A stretch of DNA of 64,000 bases from Entrophospora sp. SA101 (Eukaryota; Glomeromycota; Glomeromycetes; Entrophosporales; Entrophosporaceae), in the NCBI GenBank assembly GCA_958430865.1, contig CAUDNR010004300.1:116648-180647 (forward strand). Reading direction: 5' to 3'. Made by a program: the position numbers and the translations under genes. Positions within the stretch are counted from its first letter, which is position 1. Each line of letters begins with the position of its first letter. This document shows positions 21,401 through 33,119 of the stretch, in pieces. The notes beneath the pieces were generated by a model that worked only from the letters and a program-made list of their open reading frames with translations, was not told the origin of the DNA and made no database searches.

Positions 21401-23402
21401 TTAGACATTTTTGTTTTTTATTTTTTAAAAAAAAAAAAAAAAAACACGTAAAACAAAATGATTATTATTGGCGCTTGATGTTGTACAAAGATTTTTTACA
21501 CGATTTTTTTGGAAAACAAATTTATTTTTTGACAGAGTCCAAGGTGACAAAATGTGAGTGATGTGAGTGATATTGTTTGGTATGATATGGTTTGGTTCTG
21601 AAGATGTGTTAATAAGTAACCAGAGACACTTTTTTTAAGTTACATTGATGTTTTTTAGTTATTATAAATATATATTATTGAAATCAAAACGCGGGCAGAT
21701 CTTGCTGGGTAATTATAAGATTCTTTGTGACGATAAATAAATGATTGATATTTCGTATCGTTATTAATATTAATATTATTATAATTAATTACAAGATGTC
21801 AGGGCAGCACACCGTTGAAAAAGAAGCATTCTAATGTGATGTTTGATTATCGGAAAATTACAAGTGTTGAAGCACTCATGCTATCTTGAATACCATACAG
21901 TCATTCTCACACATTCCTCGTGTATACAAGGCTAATTCGACCAGCCTCGACCACGGATAAAACTGAATTCCAGGGGGTCAGCGCAGAAGAAAGACTGTAA
22001 ATAAAATGTTTCGGATTTTGATTGGTATGCTATATATTAATATAAATTAATCATTTTCTGTTTATTTAATTTTTATTTGACCAACCCAATTTGTTATTTT
22101 TTAAATGGGGCCTTTGCCCATATAGTCTCCTACAAGTGGTAGTTACCCCTATTGTGATAGTCACTGGAGTCAAGATGAAGGCGTAAAATAAAATAGTTCA
22201 GATTTTGATTGGTATGTTATAGATAAATTAATCATTTTCCCAGATTTTCTGTTTCTTTAAGTCTTATTTGACCAACTGAATTTGTTTTTTAAATGGGGTA
22301 GGGTTGTTGGTGAGACCAACAAGATAGCAACCCAGGACTCAAAACTCTGAATCCAGGGAAAATCTAAAACAGCAACCCAGGTTTCAACCTCTCAATTGCA
22401 GACACTGATTTTATTCTAGAGGGGTATAATACAAAGCAATCATCACACAAACACTGATTCTCATCAACGATCAATGCCCATATGTAACAGCGTGAGAGAA
22501 AGATAAGGGAAAGTTTTGTCCAAAGCCTTTCAACGTGTGGGGTACTTCAATTGTGGAAATAATTCCATGGTCAAGTTGTGTGTGAAAGCACGACCACATG
22601 TTTATAACAGGAAAATTTTAATTAAATCTGACACTTGTAATCAACATCAGATTTATTATTCATTCTAAGAACCATAATTGATAATTAGAAAAAATAATTT
22701 ATTTTGTGAGCCCCAGAGATCTGGGTAGACATGTATTATTAAAAATTTCATTCATGCATGGCCTTTGTATTATCATTACTTGGGTGATGCAATTGTTTGT
22801 TATGCCAATGATAACATTAAATGTATTGAATAATCATCGTGAATATTTAATGGATGGAGGCGTTCATGATTAAATAGCTAAGTCATGTTTATTTGTTTTG
22901 TTTTGTTTATGTATATATGATTAATTATATTTAAAATATATAATAAAAAAATAGCATGGAATCCAAGACTGCACTACTGTGTCAATCAAGTCATCAAGCT
23001 GTTATGTTTGTGCATAATTTAAAATTCTTTAGTGCTCCCATCTTTCTTTGCTTATTATTATATATAATGAATGATGCCAAATTGGGTAATGGGAGTGTCA
23101 GCAAATATCAGAATCTGATATCTGACTGATATTCTTTAAAAAAATAATCAAGGTATTGGCATACTGATAAGTTAATAATATTCTTAGTGTTTTTTATCAT
23201 ATAGTTTAAAAGCCTATTAGTAAATATTGAAAGCAACAATATTTATCAGGTATTCTTTTAAAATTAATTCTATTTTTTAGTTAATTATTGAATTTAATAA
23301 ATCAATGGCTCTTTATTGGTTAAATATTTCTAAAGCTCTTTGTGAGGAGCTTTCTTAATTGCAATACTAAAATAATATCATAATCTTGAGTAGTATATAT
23401 AT

Positions 23403-23660
23403 TTGAATAATTCGAGTAAAAAAAAAAATAATTCGAATAAAATGAATAATACAAATAATTCAAATAAAATGAATAATTCGAATAAAACGAATAAAACGAT
23501 TAAATGAATAAAACGATTAAACCGAATAATGCGAATGAAACAAATAATGCGAAGAACCATAGAAGCGAACAAAATGAATAAAGCAAATAGTAGTAATTTG
23601 AATAAAAGCGAACAAAGCGAATAATTCGAATAAAAGAGAATAAAAACGAATAATTCGAAT
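23403..23660. repeat. AATTCGAATAAAACG low-complexity tandem array (copy A)
   Basis: A ~250-bp run of degenerate GAATAATTCGAATAAAACG-type units; identical arrays occur at about 38601-38858 and 51216-51473. The older sister subunit has only a short version (about 20517-20600), so the array expanded after the two subunits separated. Open frames across it (112 codons) are repetitive translations, not genes. Confidence 0.8.
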
Positions 23661-23768
23661 TTGCATGCACTAATATTAATATTAAAATTAAAAAACAACA
23701 ATAAATAAACAAACAAATACCTTTTATTGCGAAATAATTAATTTTGTTCTTTTGGCGTTAATGATTGA

Positions 23769-24748
23769 TCTAAGAATGGTTGACGAAATACTTTGCATGG
23801 GGAATTATTTCGTCAAACCGTTGTTAATTTCGTTGCATCTGACGAAATGTGACGAAATTGACGAAATTGAAGTTGGCCAATTCAACTGACCAAATTTTCA
23901 TAACCAATGATCAAAATATGGTTAAATATTGAGTTTATATATATCAGTATAGTGATGTCACCAAAAAAATGATTTAGATTCGGAACCCTTTGTATTATCA
24001 TTATGATAAGAAAGAATTGAGAATAATCATCATGGTAAATACACAACGTTACTCTACATATTAAATTGCTATATAAAATGCCATGTACTGTATAACACAA
24101 TTAATAAAATTATTAAAACCCTAGATTCTCAAAAAATGTACTTTGAGCATATGCTTCGATTTTGTTTGAACCTCAAAATTCAGTATGGTATGAACATAGC
24201 GTTATGAATACCTTATACTAGCAATAATCCATTGGTTTTAAGGTAGTGCCGTTGGTTTGACGGGCTATTGAAATAGTTTTTTTTTGGCGGAGCAAATAAA
24301 TTTTTTAGGGTTAATTATCACTCTAGTGATCAATTACACACACACAATAAGATATACATGTAAGCTCATTATGTCGGATGCAACAATCAATTTTTTAAAA
24401 TAAATAAATGACCGACCTATCGAAGAGTTTGCATGTGTGTGTAGGGTTTAAAGAAGGGCCCAAAAAACAAATCGGTTGATATGGTAATTACATATTACCA
24501 GCAATTTTCCCATCACTATCCTTGTCCAAAGTTGATGCATGATGTTAATATATTGGCTGAAATGTTTGCACTATATAAAAACAATCAATATATGTATCTG
24601 ATTTGATTGGCTAAATCAATTTTCGTCAATTTCGTCAAATTTTGTCATGTCAATATCTCGTCAAAAGATCCTTGGCAATAAATATGAATTTCGTCATGTA
24701 CAATTCGTCAATTAACTAAATTCAGTAATTTAGTCAACCATTCTTAGA
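23769..24748. mobile_element. ~980-bp non-autonomous TIR element (copy A)
   Basis: The ends are inverted: TCTAAGAATGGTTGAC at 23769 and its complement ending at 24748. It interrupts a sequence that is continuous in the sister subunit (near 20710-20720, ATTGAGTC), which defines the insertion cleanly. Both ends hold clusters of GACGAAAT/ATTTCGTC subterminal repeats, as in elements whose transposase binds repeated sites. No transposase is encoded. I see no convincing target duplication, so the superfamily is open. Confidence 0.8.
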
Positions 24749-26671
24749 GTCAACCACACAAGTAGTAGTCAATTTAAACGGCATTGCTTTTAGAATTTAT
24801 TCAAAATAACATTATTAAATGTATAAATTTAATAATTTTAATGTTGCAATTTTTTTTGATAAATCAATTTCAGTCCAAAATCAATCATATTTATGTACTT
24901 TAAAGTTTATTTCTTTCTTTTTTGATAAATAATAAATTTTTCCTTTGTTTGTTCTAGTTAATTTATATGGTCTAATATCAGGCCACAAACCACATGGTTA
25001 ACCCTGTTATTCCGTCAAAATTATTTGGTAAATTTGGTTTAACAGGTGCACTTACTGTTTCTAGAATCAACTTTGGCTTAACAGGGTTGACTATGTAGTT
25101 GTTATGTTAATTCTAAAATAAAAGAAATCTGTTTACCTACTTCTATAGCATGATCAATAAATTTTGGATTTCCAATTTTTAAGATCGTCATAAACAATAT
25201 TCTTATTTTTCCTCAATTAAATTTAATTAAAACTTTGAATATATTTGTAAAGCTAAAGCTAATATATACACACATATATATAAGAATGGTTGATGTTTTT
25301 TATGGAATATATTTCTTTGTTTGGTCAAGATTGACAAGGTTTTTTATAACAAACTGAACATAGACTTTCCATCCAAACTTAACTTAATAATTAATAATCA
25401 TTTATTTGTTTGTTATTAAAACAAGCTTACAACTGAGAGCGTAATGCGAGCTTTTGCCTTTTTATGTATTACACAATCACTTTGCCGTGCTACGCGAGAT
25501 CAAAAAATTCATTTATTTAAGATCACGTTAACACCAAAGTTAAGTTGGTTTTGGATTGCATCTTCTCCTTAGCAAAAAGCAAAAAAATGACATCATTCAG
25601 GCCAAGACAATGGTCTATTTTATTAAAATCGAAACATATGAATAGGACAGCCGTCCCACATTTTTTTTGTAACACTAACATAGAGACATTCCTCTCAGGC
25701 CATTTCAGCACATGAAATTCAAGCTTCTACATTCAACCACGACGTTCCTGTCCATCTTTCAAGCAATCAAGATAAAATTCAAGTTTACGAATGTGTACGC
25801 TATGTGAGCACATTCAAACCATGAAATCATTTATTGTTATACAACGCTGCGCCAAGTTCTTCGTGTCCTGCAGACCGATGGGAGTTTTATTTCCTGGTAG
25901 CCATTGCCACACATGACTTCTTTATCACGTGTATCTGCTTTAAGAAAAAATTTGAAGCAAGTTGTTAACAAACCGAAAATGATCTCAGCCTTAAATTCAA
26001 ATTTGAATTTATATTCATATATGTGGAAATTTGTTTAACGTGTCCAAATTGCAGGCAAAAGTAAAAATAAATGTCCAAATAATTACATTACTATAAATAT
26101 TCACACAGTTTTGTCCGCTTGGGTATGTCTTACAGCTTGATGAAAGTGAACAAGGCAAAATTGGAAAGGACCGGTTAAGTTAAGATGATAAAACAAATAT
26201 CTCTTATCATTCATTTTTACGTCTGGAATTTTAGTCCAGAGTTCAGTGGCATTGGAGTTGTTAGTCAAAAGGTATAGTTTTGACAAACATTCGACTGTCG
26301 AAATATATTTGACAAGGTCACTGGATTTGCCGTAATAGTAATGTCTAAATATGTCGAAATGTTGAAAGTCTAAATATTGTCAAAAGCCTAAATTGATGCT
26401 GAAATTCTAAATTGATAAAGTCTAAATAATTAATATTAATATTAATAAAACTGACTATTTGCGCCCCAATAATAATATTAGTAAATTTGAGAATGGAGCC
26501 AATTTTTTAATAATAATAAATAGTGTATTAGCTGATTGATTTTATATTCACTAAAAATATAAATTGCATTCATTTTTTATCATTGACACAATGTAACTCC
26601 AAAATTCAATCTTTATTATAAGTTTGTGATTTTTTTTTGCAAATTATTCCTAAGATTGTTATAAGGGACTA

Positions 26672-26743
26672 GATTTTATTCAAGAAGTTGCTTTGGTAGC
26701 TGAAACTAATGATTTAGAAGAACTTATCAACAATTATCGTTAG
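26672..26743 (+). pseudogene. 23-codon exon-like remnant (copy A)
   Basis: DFIQEVALVAETNDLEELIN reads in one frame and ends at TAG, preceded by an acceptor-like GGGACTAG. The same sequence lies inverted at 35518-35589 and 48133-48204. It is probably the last scrap of a gene carried in the repeat; family unknown. Confidence 0.3.
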
Positions 26744-27235
26744 ACATTTTAACTAAGATAAATGATTTAGCATATAAAATTTATGTTTAATCTTTTTTAA
26801 TTTTTTATACCAAAACCTTTTACAAGAAAGTTCAATGATTATAAAATTAATGGATTCACTATATCATTTTTTTTAGTAAAATAAATTTTTTTTTGCTGAT
26901 AAAAACTTATTTTTCTTCGGAAAATTTTTTATTTTTATTTCTGCTATATACTCTTTCCCAGGGTAAGTTTTATAATAATAAAAAGACCACCAATTCCTAT
27001 AGAAATAGTCAAATAACTGATCTATAAACGTAAATATATATATAAATACATACATATTTATAAAAATGAACCAAATTCAAGTCTAAGTATTTTAAACATA
27101 GCTGGCAACTTCTAGCTTCTTAATCTAATAGTTTTATTTTTTATTTTAAATTAGAATTAAATTATAAATGCAATCTGTGTCAACATTATGAAATTATATC
27201 TGGTTTTTGGAGTGTTACTATTACAAAAAATAGAA

Positions 27236-27245
27236 NNNNNNNNNN
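27236..27245. other. Assembly gap (10 N)
   Basis: Ten N in a row, a conventional gap marker of unknown true size. It falls exactly where repeat copy A stops, so sequence of A is probably missing here. Confidence 0.99.
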
Positions 27246-27411
27246 GTAGGTAAATGTTCAATACTAATTAATAATATCGAGATACTTGTACTAATTAAAA
27301 ATGTCTCTAAATTTCGGGGACCTGTCATATTGAGAATGTTAATTATATTGGAAAAAATTAAAATTAAAAAACAATATTAAAAGTATTAATTAATTAATTA
27401 AATTAAAAACT

Positions 27412-28343
27412 CTATTCTAAATCATTATCATAATCATCATCATACTCCAATTCAAGATCTTTTGACCCATTGATATAAGTATCTTTTTCAACTCCACGAA
27501 CTTTATCATATTGATTTAATACACTCTCTTGAGCAAATTGGAATTGAGATTTTACACTATCAGTTAAAGCGTAAGCCATGGATAAAGCTCTAGATTGACC
27601 TTGTGATACGGTAGTATTTCTGAATTCACTTGCTCTAATGGTTAATCGAGAAGTGGCAGAATTTGCAGCGGATATGAGTCCACCAGTACATGCAATCAAT
27701 CCACCAATAACAACACGAACCACTTTCTCATACCACCAATTAATAATCGGGACACTTTGAATAAGACCTTCAAGCGTCCAATCATCCTCTTGTCTATAAA
27801 TATATAATAATCCAGTTTTTACATCTTCACGAAGTCTAAGTATGGTCACTGAAGGAACCTCGAAATGAATAAATGGAAGGATTCTTGGACGTAAATGTTG
27901 AACTAAATGAATTATGGCGGTATCGCCACTAAATATTTATGAAATAAAAAGGATGTATATATGTGTAGATGTAAGGAACAATTCGTTGTTTGTTCGTTTT
28001 TATATGAGTATTAGAAAAAATAAGAGACTTACTTGAAGATTGGATATTCTTTAATTTCAGGTTCTTGAGCATTTAAAGAGGTCCATACTCTATATACTTT
28101 ACGAATATTATGTGTACCCTCAACATTTAAAAGTGGATGTGTCAATTTTGCATCTTCAGTGAAATACAATTCAAGTACACGTTTATATCTTGACTCAGTA
28201 TATGATAGAAGGTCACCAAGAATTTCTATTATTATTGGTGTTTTTTAATTATTAGACAAAAGACATTTAGGAAAGATAATTTTTTGAGAAATTAAAAATA
28301 TTCTTTTACCAGGAAAAATTTCTGCAGCTTTATTGGGATTCAT
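27412..28343 (-). CDS. SigF-like / NTF2-like family protein
   Basis: Three exons on the minus strand: 28310-28343, 28033-28225 and 27412-27928, joined at phases 1 and 2 by GT..AG introns of 84 and 104 nt. The product is 247 aa, starting MNPNKAAEIFPE. Residues 20-110 resemble the NTF2-like cone fold of fungal SigF-like proteins: LELYFTEDAKLTHPLL, VYRVWTSLNAQEPE, then LRPRILPFIHFEVPSVTILR. A hydrophobic segment (about 145-162, VVRVVIGGLIACTGGLIS) follows TLEGLIQSVPIINWWYEK, so membrane association is likely. The acidic C-terminus ends YDDDYDNDLE. The family is common in fungi but without a known reaction; the assignment is from pattern recognition. Start and splice sites are supported by continuous phase. 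Confidence 0.8.
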
Positions 28344-30351
28344 TATTTATTTATTATATTATATATATACACAAATTTAAAGAATTCTTTTGTTAAGTTT
28401 TTGAATTTGAGAGAGCTAAGGGAAAGATTTTTTTTTTAATTTTAAAAAAATTTAACCGATTTTTTCACATGGTTCGCCGATCAATGTTCTATTAAAAAAA
28501 TAAAAAGTCATGTGAAAAATATCTGTCAATCGACATGTTACTTTCATTACCCCTTCCACCTTTAATGAATTAAAAAAACGTCAATAATAATAAGAATGTA
28601 ATAGTAATAGTAATAGTAAATTTGTTATTATTATATTATTATGCACATGCGCCAATTGTTGTCGTAGTACAAATTTATTGTTTCAAAGTAATATATTTAA
28701 AATTTTAACAGCATCTTTTAAAACTCTAAACTTAGTTTTTTTCTTCGAAGAAGATTTGCAATAACCATTTTTTATTAAAACAAAACGTTATTTTCAAATA
28801 CTGAAAAAAAAAAACCATTAACGTGTATTACATAACAAAAATTGGCCCATATGGCCAATTCATTTGTTTGTAGAGGGATACGCAGCCTTGAGATGTTTTT
28901 TGGGATTCAACTTTTAAATACTTTGTAAGGCATGGTGTGAAATATCGTGTAACATAATAATTTATATTGTTTTAAAATAGAATAATTAAATGCTGGGGCA
29001 AAGAGTGTGTATTCGTGTATTCTAAGAAAAGATCATAAGTAAACTATCTGGTGTGAATATGGGAACACTACCTTCCAGAAGTTATGAATGGAGATTCTTA
29101 CAAAAAATTTGTCTAGCAAAGAACAAAGAGAATTTACATGTTTTAGAATAGGATCACAATTATGTCATAAATGTTAGTGATCTTGTAGTATATGATAGGA
29201 ATGAATGATAAGTGAAGAAAATTTAGTTTAAAATTACCATTATATGAAAAAAAAAATTTTTATTTTACATTGAACCTGAATATAATGAATTGATGGAAAA
29301 TAAGAAAATACTCAACTTAGGTAAATATCGAGCTTATACAAAGTGAGTTTAGACCAAATTTTTTTGAATTATTATTTTTAACACCAATAGAAATAGAAAT
29401 TTTAATACATAATATGACGCACAACATAATAAATCCCAATCTATAATTTTCTAACAAAATGAATAAAATAGAGAAAGATCATATTTTGAGTGTACTAGAA
29501 TATTATTTATATTTTTATATATATTACTTTTAAGAATGCCAAATACTATTTCAACATATTAATTAATATTAATATTAACACTCTAAATAATACTCCAAAT
29601 CGAATAGTTTTAATCTGAACAAGTTTAGTAATAGTAATAATAATAGTATATAACTAGTGTATGTTACTAAATTATGTTATCTAATTTTTAATTAAATCAA
29701 AACAATGATTGATCTTTATGTTAGAAATATTATTTTTCTCTTATTGTACTTAATATGGCTAAAGCAATAAATATTATTTCATTAATTAGTATACTGATGA
29801 TTTATATAATAATTTGTTGCATATAGTTCGTGTTGATCTTTTGGATGGTGATGCTTCGTTTTTCGTGACATTTCAAGTAATAATCCATGACCCTGTTGTA
29901 CGTGAAAATGAAATTATGTGAATTCGCAATTCACATATGTGAAGTTCAAATTTACATACGTGAAATTCAAATTAGCCATTCAGAATTTCACCCCACTCTA
30001 TAATATTTCAATTTCACATACAACAACCCTACTCTATAATGTCAAATATAAAATTAGATCAACAATCACGTTATAAAAAGGAATCATCAAAACTTGTGCT
30101 TGAAAAAATACACTTTTTTTATGATTTCATCTATCACATACACTTGGTCCTTGTTATCTGGAATTGTAAAATATCTACTATATGCAAGCCACCTTTAGCA
30201 TGGTGCATTGTATATATTGTTGTCTCATGCTCTAAAATATAAAACAAAATATGATAAACAACTGAATCAATAACAAATAAAACACAAATGCTATGTATGG
30301 TACACAAGCACACCAAAGCTTCGAACACATAGGAGTTGTTCTTCTGTTGCA
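28344..30351. other. Long intergenic stretch
   Basis: About 2 kb of AT-rich DNA. Near 29920-30030 the string TTCACATA(T/C)GTGAA is repeated with spaced variants (TTCACATATGTGAAGTTC, ACATACGTGAAATTC). No coding region could be supported. Confidence 0.5.
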
Positions 30352-30990
30352 TTATGTTTTAAGTGATACCGATATCGGTAAAACATTAATATATACATTG
30401 CTACAAAGATAAACAGATTCTGTGAGCTTTACTGTGTAAAATCTTCGAAACACATGAATACAAGCCTTTGAATAATTTTTCCATATCTTCATAAGATCTA
30501 CATCTATTGCATTTCCTAACATTTCTAAAAATGCAATTTCCATTTCAGTTGTGTTCATATAAATCTTTAGGATACTGTCATATTTTGATCCAAGACTAAC
30601 TTGAGGCTTTTGGCCTCTAGGGTTTGTATTCACATATACCATGAATACTGTTAAGGTGGTTACACACTATTAAAACAGCATAAAAACACTTGATTTTAAT
30701 GATGTGTGACCATGTGTGACCTTCTTACAGTATTCGTGAATACAAACCCTATTGGCCTCTTGTTTGGTTTTGGTGCTGCTTGCAGAAGGTACTTTCTATC
30801 TCCACACTGAATAAACATTGTATTTGGTAAATCAAAAATTCATTATATCAGACATAAATGAAATTATACATGGCATCATAATAACTACATTTGGAACCTA
30901 ATCTTATCATTCAGATCATCAAATGCTTTTGGGATTAAAGGATTGACAAATGATTCAATTGAATATGTTTGAGTAATACTAAATAATAAC
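30352..30990 (-). pseudogene. Gene remnant interrupted by a MITE, unknown function
   Basis: On the minus strand, 30930-30990 encodes FVNPLIPKAFDDLNDKIR with a donor-like GTTCC after it; about 30760-30830 encodes MFIQCGDRKYLLQAAPKPNK; 30352-30617 encodes QKPQVSLGSKYDSILKIYMN and MEIAFLEMLGNAIDVDLMKI. A 134-bp MITE (30618-30751) sits between the last two. Removing the element and one 8-bp duplication reconnects coding-like DNA, although the best frame differs on the two sides, implying further decay. The family is not recognised. Confidence 0.4.
30618..30751. mobile_element. 134-bp hAT-type MITE with 8-bp target duplication
   Basis: Terminal inverted repeats TAGGGTTTGTATTCAC (30618-30633) and its exact complement (30736-30751) are flanked by the direct repeat TTGGCCTC (30610-30617 and 30752-30759). 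Eight-base duplications are characteristic of hAT transposition. The arms stay partly complementary further inward (GAATACTGT..AAGG), so the RNA or single strand would fold into a hairpin. Confidence 0.9.
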
Positions 30991-31216
30991 ATGTAAAATA
31001 TACATACAATCTATGACAAACATCCTGTACCCATAACATATCATAATCAGGGCTGGCAGCATAAAGGGGTTAAAACTTAATTTAGTAATAATCATCTTGA
31101 CTAAACTCGACTTAAAATATGACTAAATAGTTTAGTCAGTTTAGCCAAGTGCTCATTTGAGTTATATCTTTTTTTATTTAAAAAAATATAAAAAGTACAA
31201 TAATAAAAATTTTAAA

Positions 31217-33119
31217 TTAAGAATTACTATTGAAAACACTATGTAAAACAAGAATACTATCAACTGTTTCTGGTCTTAAATTTGATCGGGTTTCATTTAT
31301 TGTTAAACCAGCTGCACTGAACTCCCTTTCACTGGGTGCACTGGAGGCAGGAATTGATAAATAATAAGAACATAATATTGATAGTTTTGGATAATGATCT
31401 TGATGAGCTTTCCACCATTCTAAAATGTTTAAATCCAATTCCTTTTGTACTTTTGAAGACAAATATTTTTCAATTTCATTTTCTTCAGTTTCATCATTAT
31501 CTGAATCATAAAACTGACTAAAATCTGTTAAATCAACATTAGATTTTTTTTTTCTTTTAATAGGTCTATCATCTTCACCACTACCATCATCATTATTTTT
31601 ATCACTAGCAAGTTGAAATGAAAGAATCTCATACTGGTGTCTTATTTCATTTTTTACCCATTCAGCATCATAAGATTCCAAAATTTTCAACTGCTTCATC
31701 TGAGGATCAAAGAATAAAGCTAATTTATATAAATCATGAATTTTAATTTTATCTATTATTTTTTGATTAGCTACCAGTTTGATTTGTTTTAAAATTTCAT
31801 CATCTGATGAAGATATCTGACAATGAATTAAAAGAGTTTTATACCAAGGAAGTACAAGATGAATTGTTGGATATTTTGATGCCTCTAAACATTCAATAGC
31901 TTCACAAAATTTTTTCAGAAAATTAATTAATATTTCTACAATAGTAATATCAATAATTTCAACTCTTTCTAATTGATCTTTCTCAGTCAAAAGATCATAT
32001 ATCATTTCAAATTGATCTGAAATTGATTCTAACATTTCTAGTTTGCTATTCCATCTACTTTCTGATTCTTGCTTAAGTAATTTTTCCAATCTACAATATA
32101 AAGAACTTTGTTTGAAGTATGTTACCAATGATTTACATCCTTTAATAGTTTGAATAATAGAAGGAAACAGCAAAAAATTATTCTCTTTAAAAGAAGTTTC
32201 CAATACAGTATTAATTCTAAAATAATAAAAATTTAATTTTAATTTTTATTAAAAAAATTTATAAAAAACATTATAATAAAATATATACCTATGAGATATA
32301 CAAGGCAAGTGACCATGGTTTCTAAATGCTGCAACAAAATTAGCAGCAGAATCTGTAACAAATGTGTATTTTGTCATATTAATTTCTGGTGATAAATTAT
32401 ATTTTTTCAAAATACCAAAAATATTATTTTTAATATTTTCTGCTGTATGACTAGTATCTGAAAATTTTGAAACTGCTAATATTTGTTCTTTTAAAATCCA
32501 ACCATCTATGTAATGTACTGTCAAAGATATATAACTGATCTTTCTATAGTCATCTGTCCAGCAATCAGTAGTAAATGCAACACCTATTTTTTTTAAATAT
32601 TTCAATTAATTTAGTGCCTAAATTTGACTTGATTGATTCTGCCATTTTTACTATATTATGTGAGATTGTTGTAGGATTTGGTAATAATTCATCAATAGAT
32701 AAAGGACCATATACTGAACCAATGTTAACTAATTCTTGAGCAAATTCTTGAAAACCTTTACCAGACACTATTTCAAATGGTCTTAAATCACGACAGACAA
32801 AATTTATTGATTTTTTTTTTATTAATTCTTTAACATTAGCTGGTGCTTCATTTTTTTGCAAAAATGAAGTAATTTTTGATTGATTATCTAAGTTGCAACA
32901 CCTATGTCTTTGTAAATTTGAGGTTCCTAGTTTATAATTATATTTAGTTATATAGTCACAATTCCTACAAACAACATACCCAATCATCTTGTCATCCAAG
33001 TCAACTAGTTCAGCAAACTTATCCCAAACATCACTTCTTCATCCTTGCTTCTCTTTTAAAAATAGTTCTCCTACTCTCAATTTAGATTTTATTTGATCAA
33101 TAGTCAATGTATCTGACAT
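31217..33119 (-). pseudogene. hAT family transposase, disabled, with one intron
   Basis: ATG at 33117-33119 begins the frame. TGA at 33039-33041 interrupts codon 27. A BED-type zinc finger follows (VCRNCDYITKYN, LQRHRC). At an A8 run near 32588-32595 the frame shifts by one; the downstream frame carries the hAT catalytic core beginning VAFTTDCWTDD and later FVTDSAANFVAAF. A 72-nt intron (32217-32288) with GT..AG ends splits LPCISH from RINTVL. Exon 2 runs to TAA at 31217 and contains the C-terminal dimerisation region: LSSKVQKELDLNILEWW, YYLSIPASSAPSEREFSAAG. Members cut and paste hAT elements; this copy cannot make a full protein without recoding. Both lesions recur in the duplicated part. 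Confidence 0.9.

Larger units (their letters stand above)
18040..27235 (-). repeat. Large repeat copy A (inverted relative to B and C)
   Basis: Matching small frames in A and C have a constant coordinate sum of 75173 from about 18.2 to 21985 and of 74876 from 21986 to 27235, so A is a colinear inverted copy of 47641-57130. The change of 297 marks a deletion in A at 21985/21986. A 1-bp difference in a T7/A8 run lies near 18170. A ends at the N gap, so its true length is unknown. It contains two diverged ~3-kb direct subunits (18507 to about 21370 and 21462 to about 25390) plus 25.4-27.2 kb of unique sequence. No sizeable conserved reading frame is present; the short frames are identical in all copies simply because the DNA is. 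Confidence 0.9.

Noticed and set aside
23378..23716. 112- and 70-codon frames rich in Phe/Leu/Ile, repeated in copies B and C
   Set aside because: They are translations of the AATTCGAATAAAA array; identity across copies reflects DNA identity, not selection on protein.
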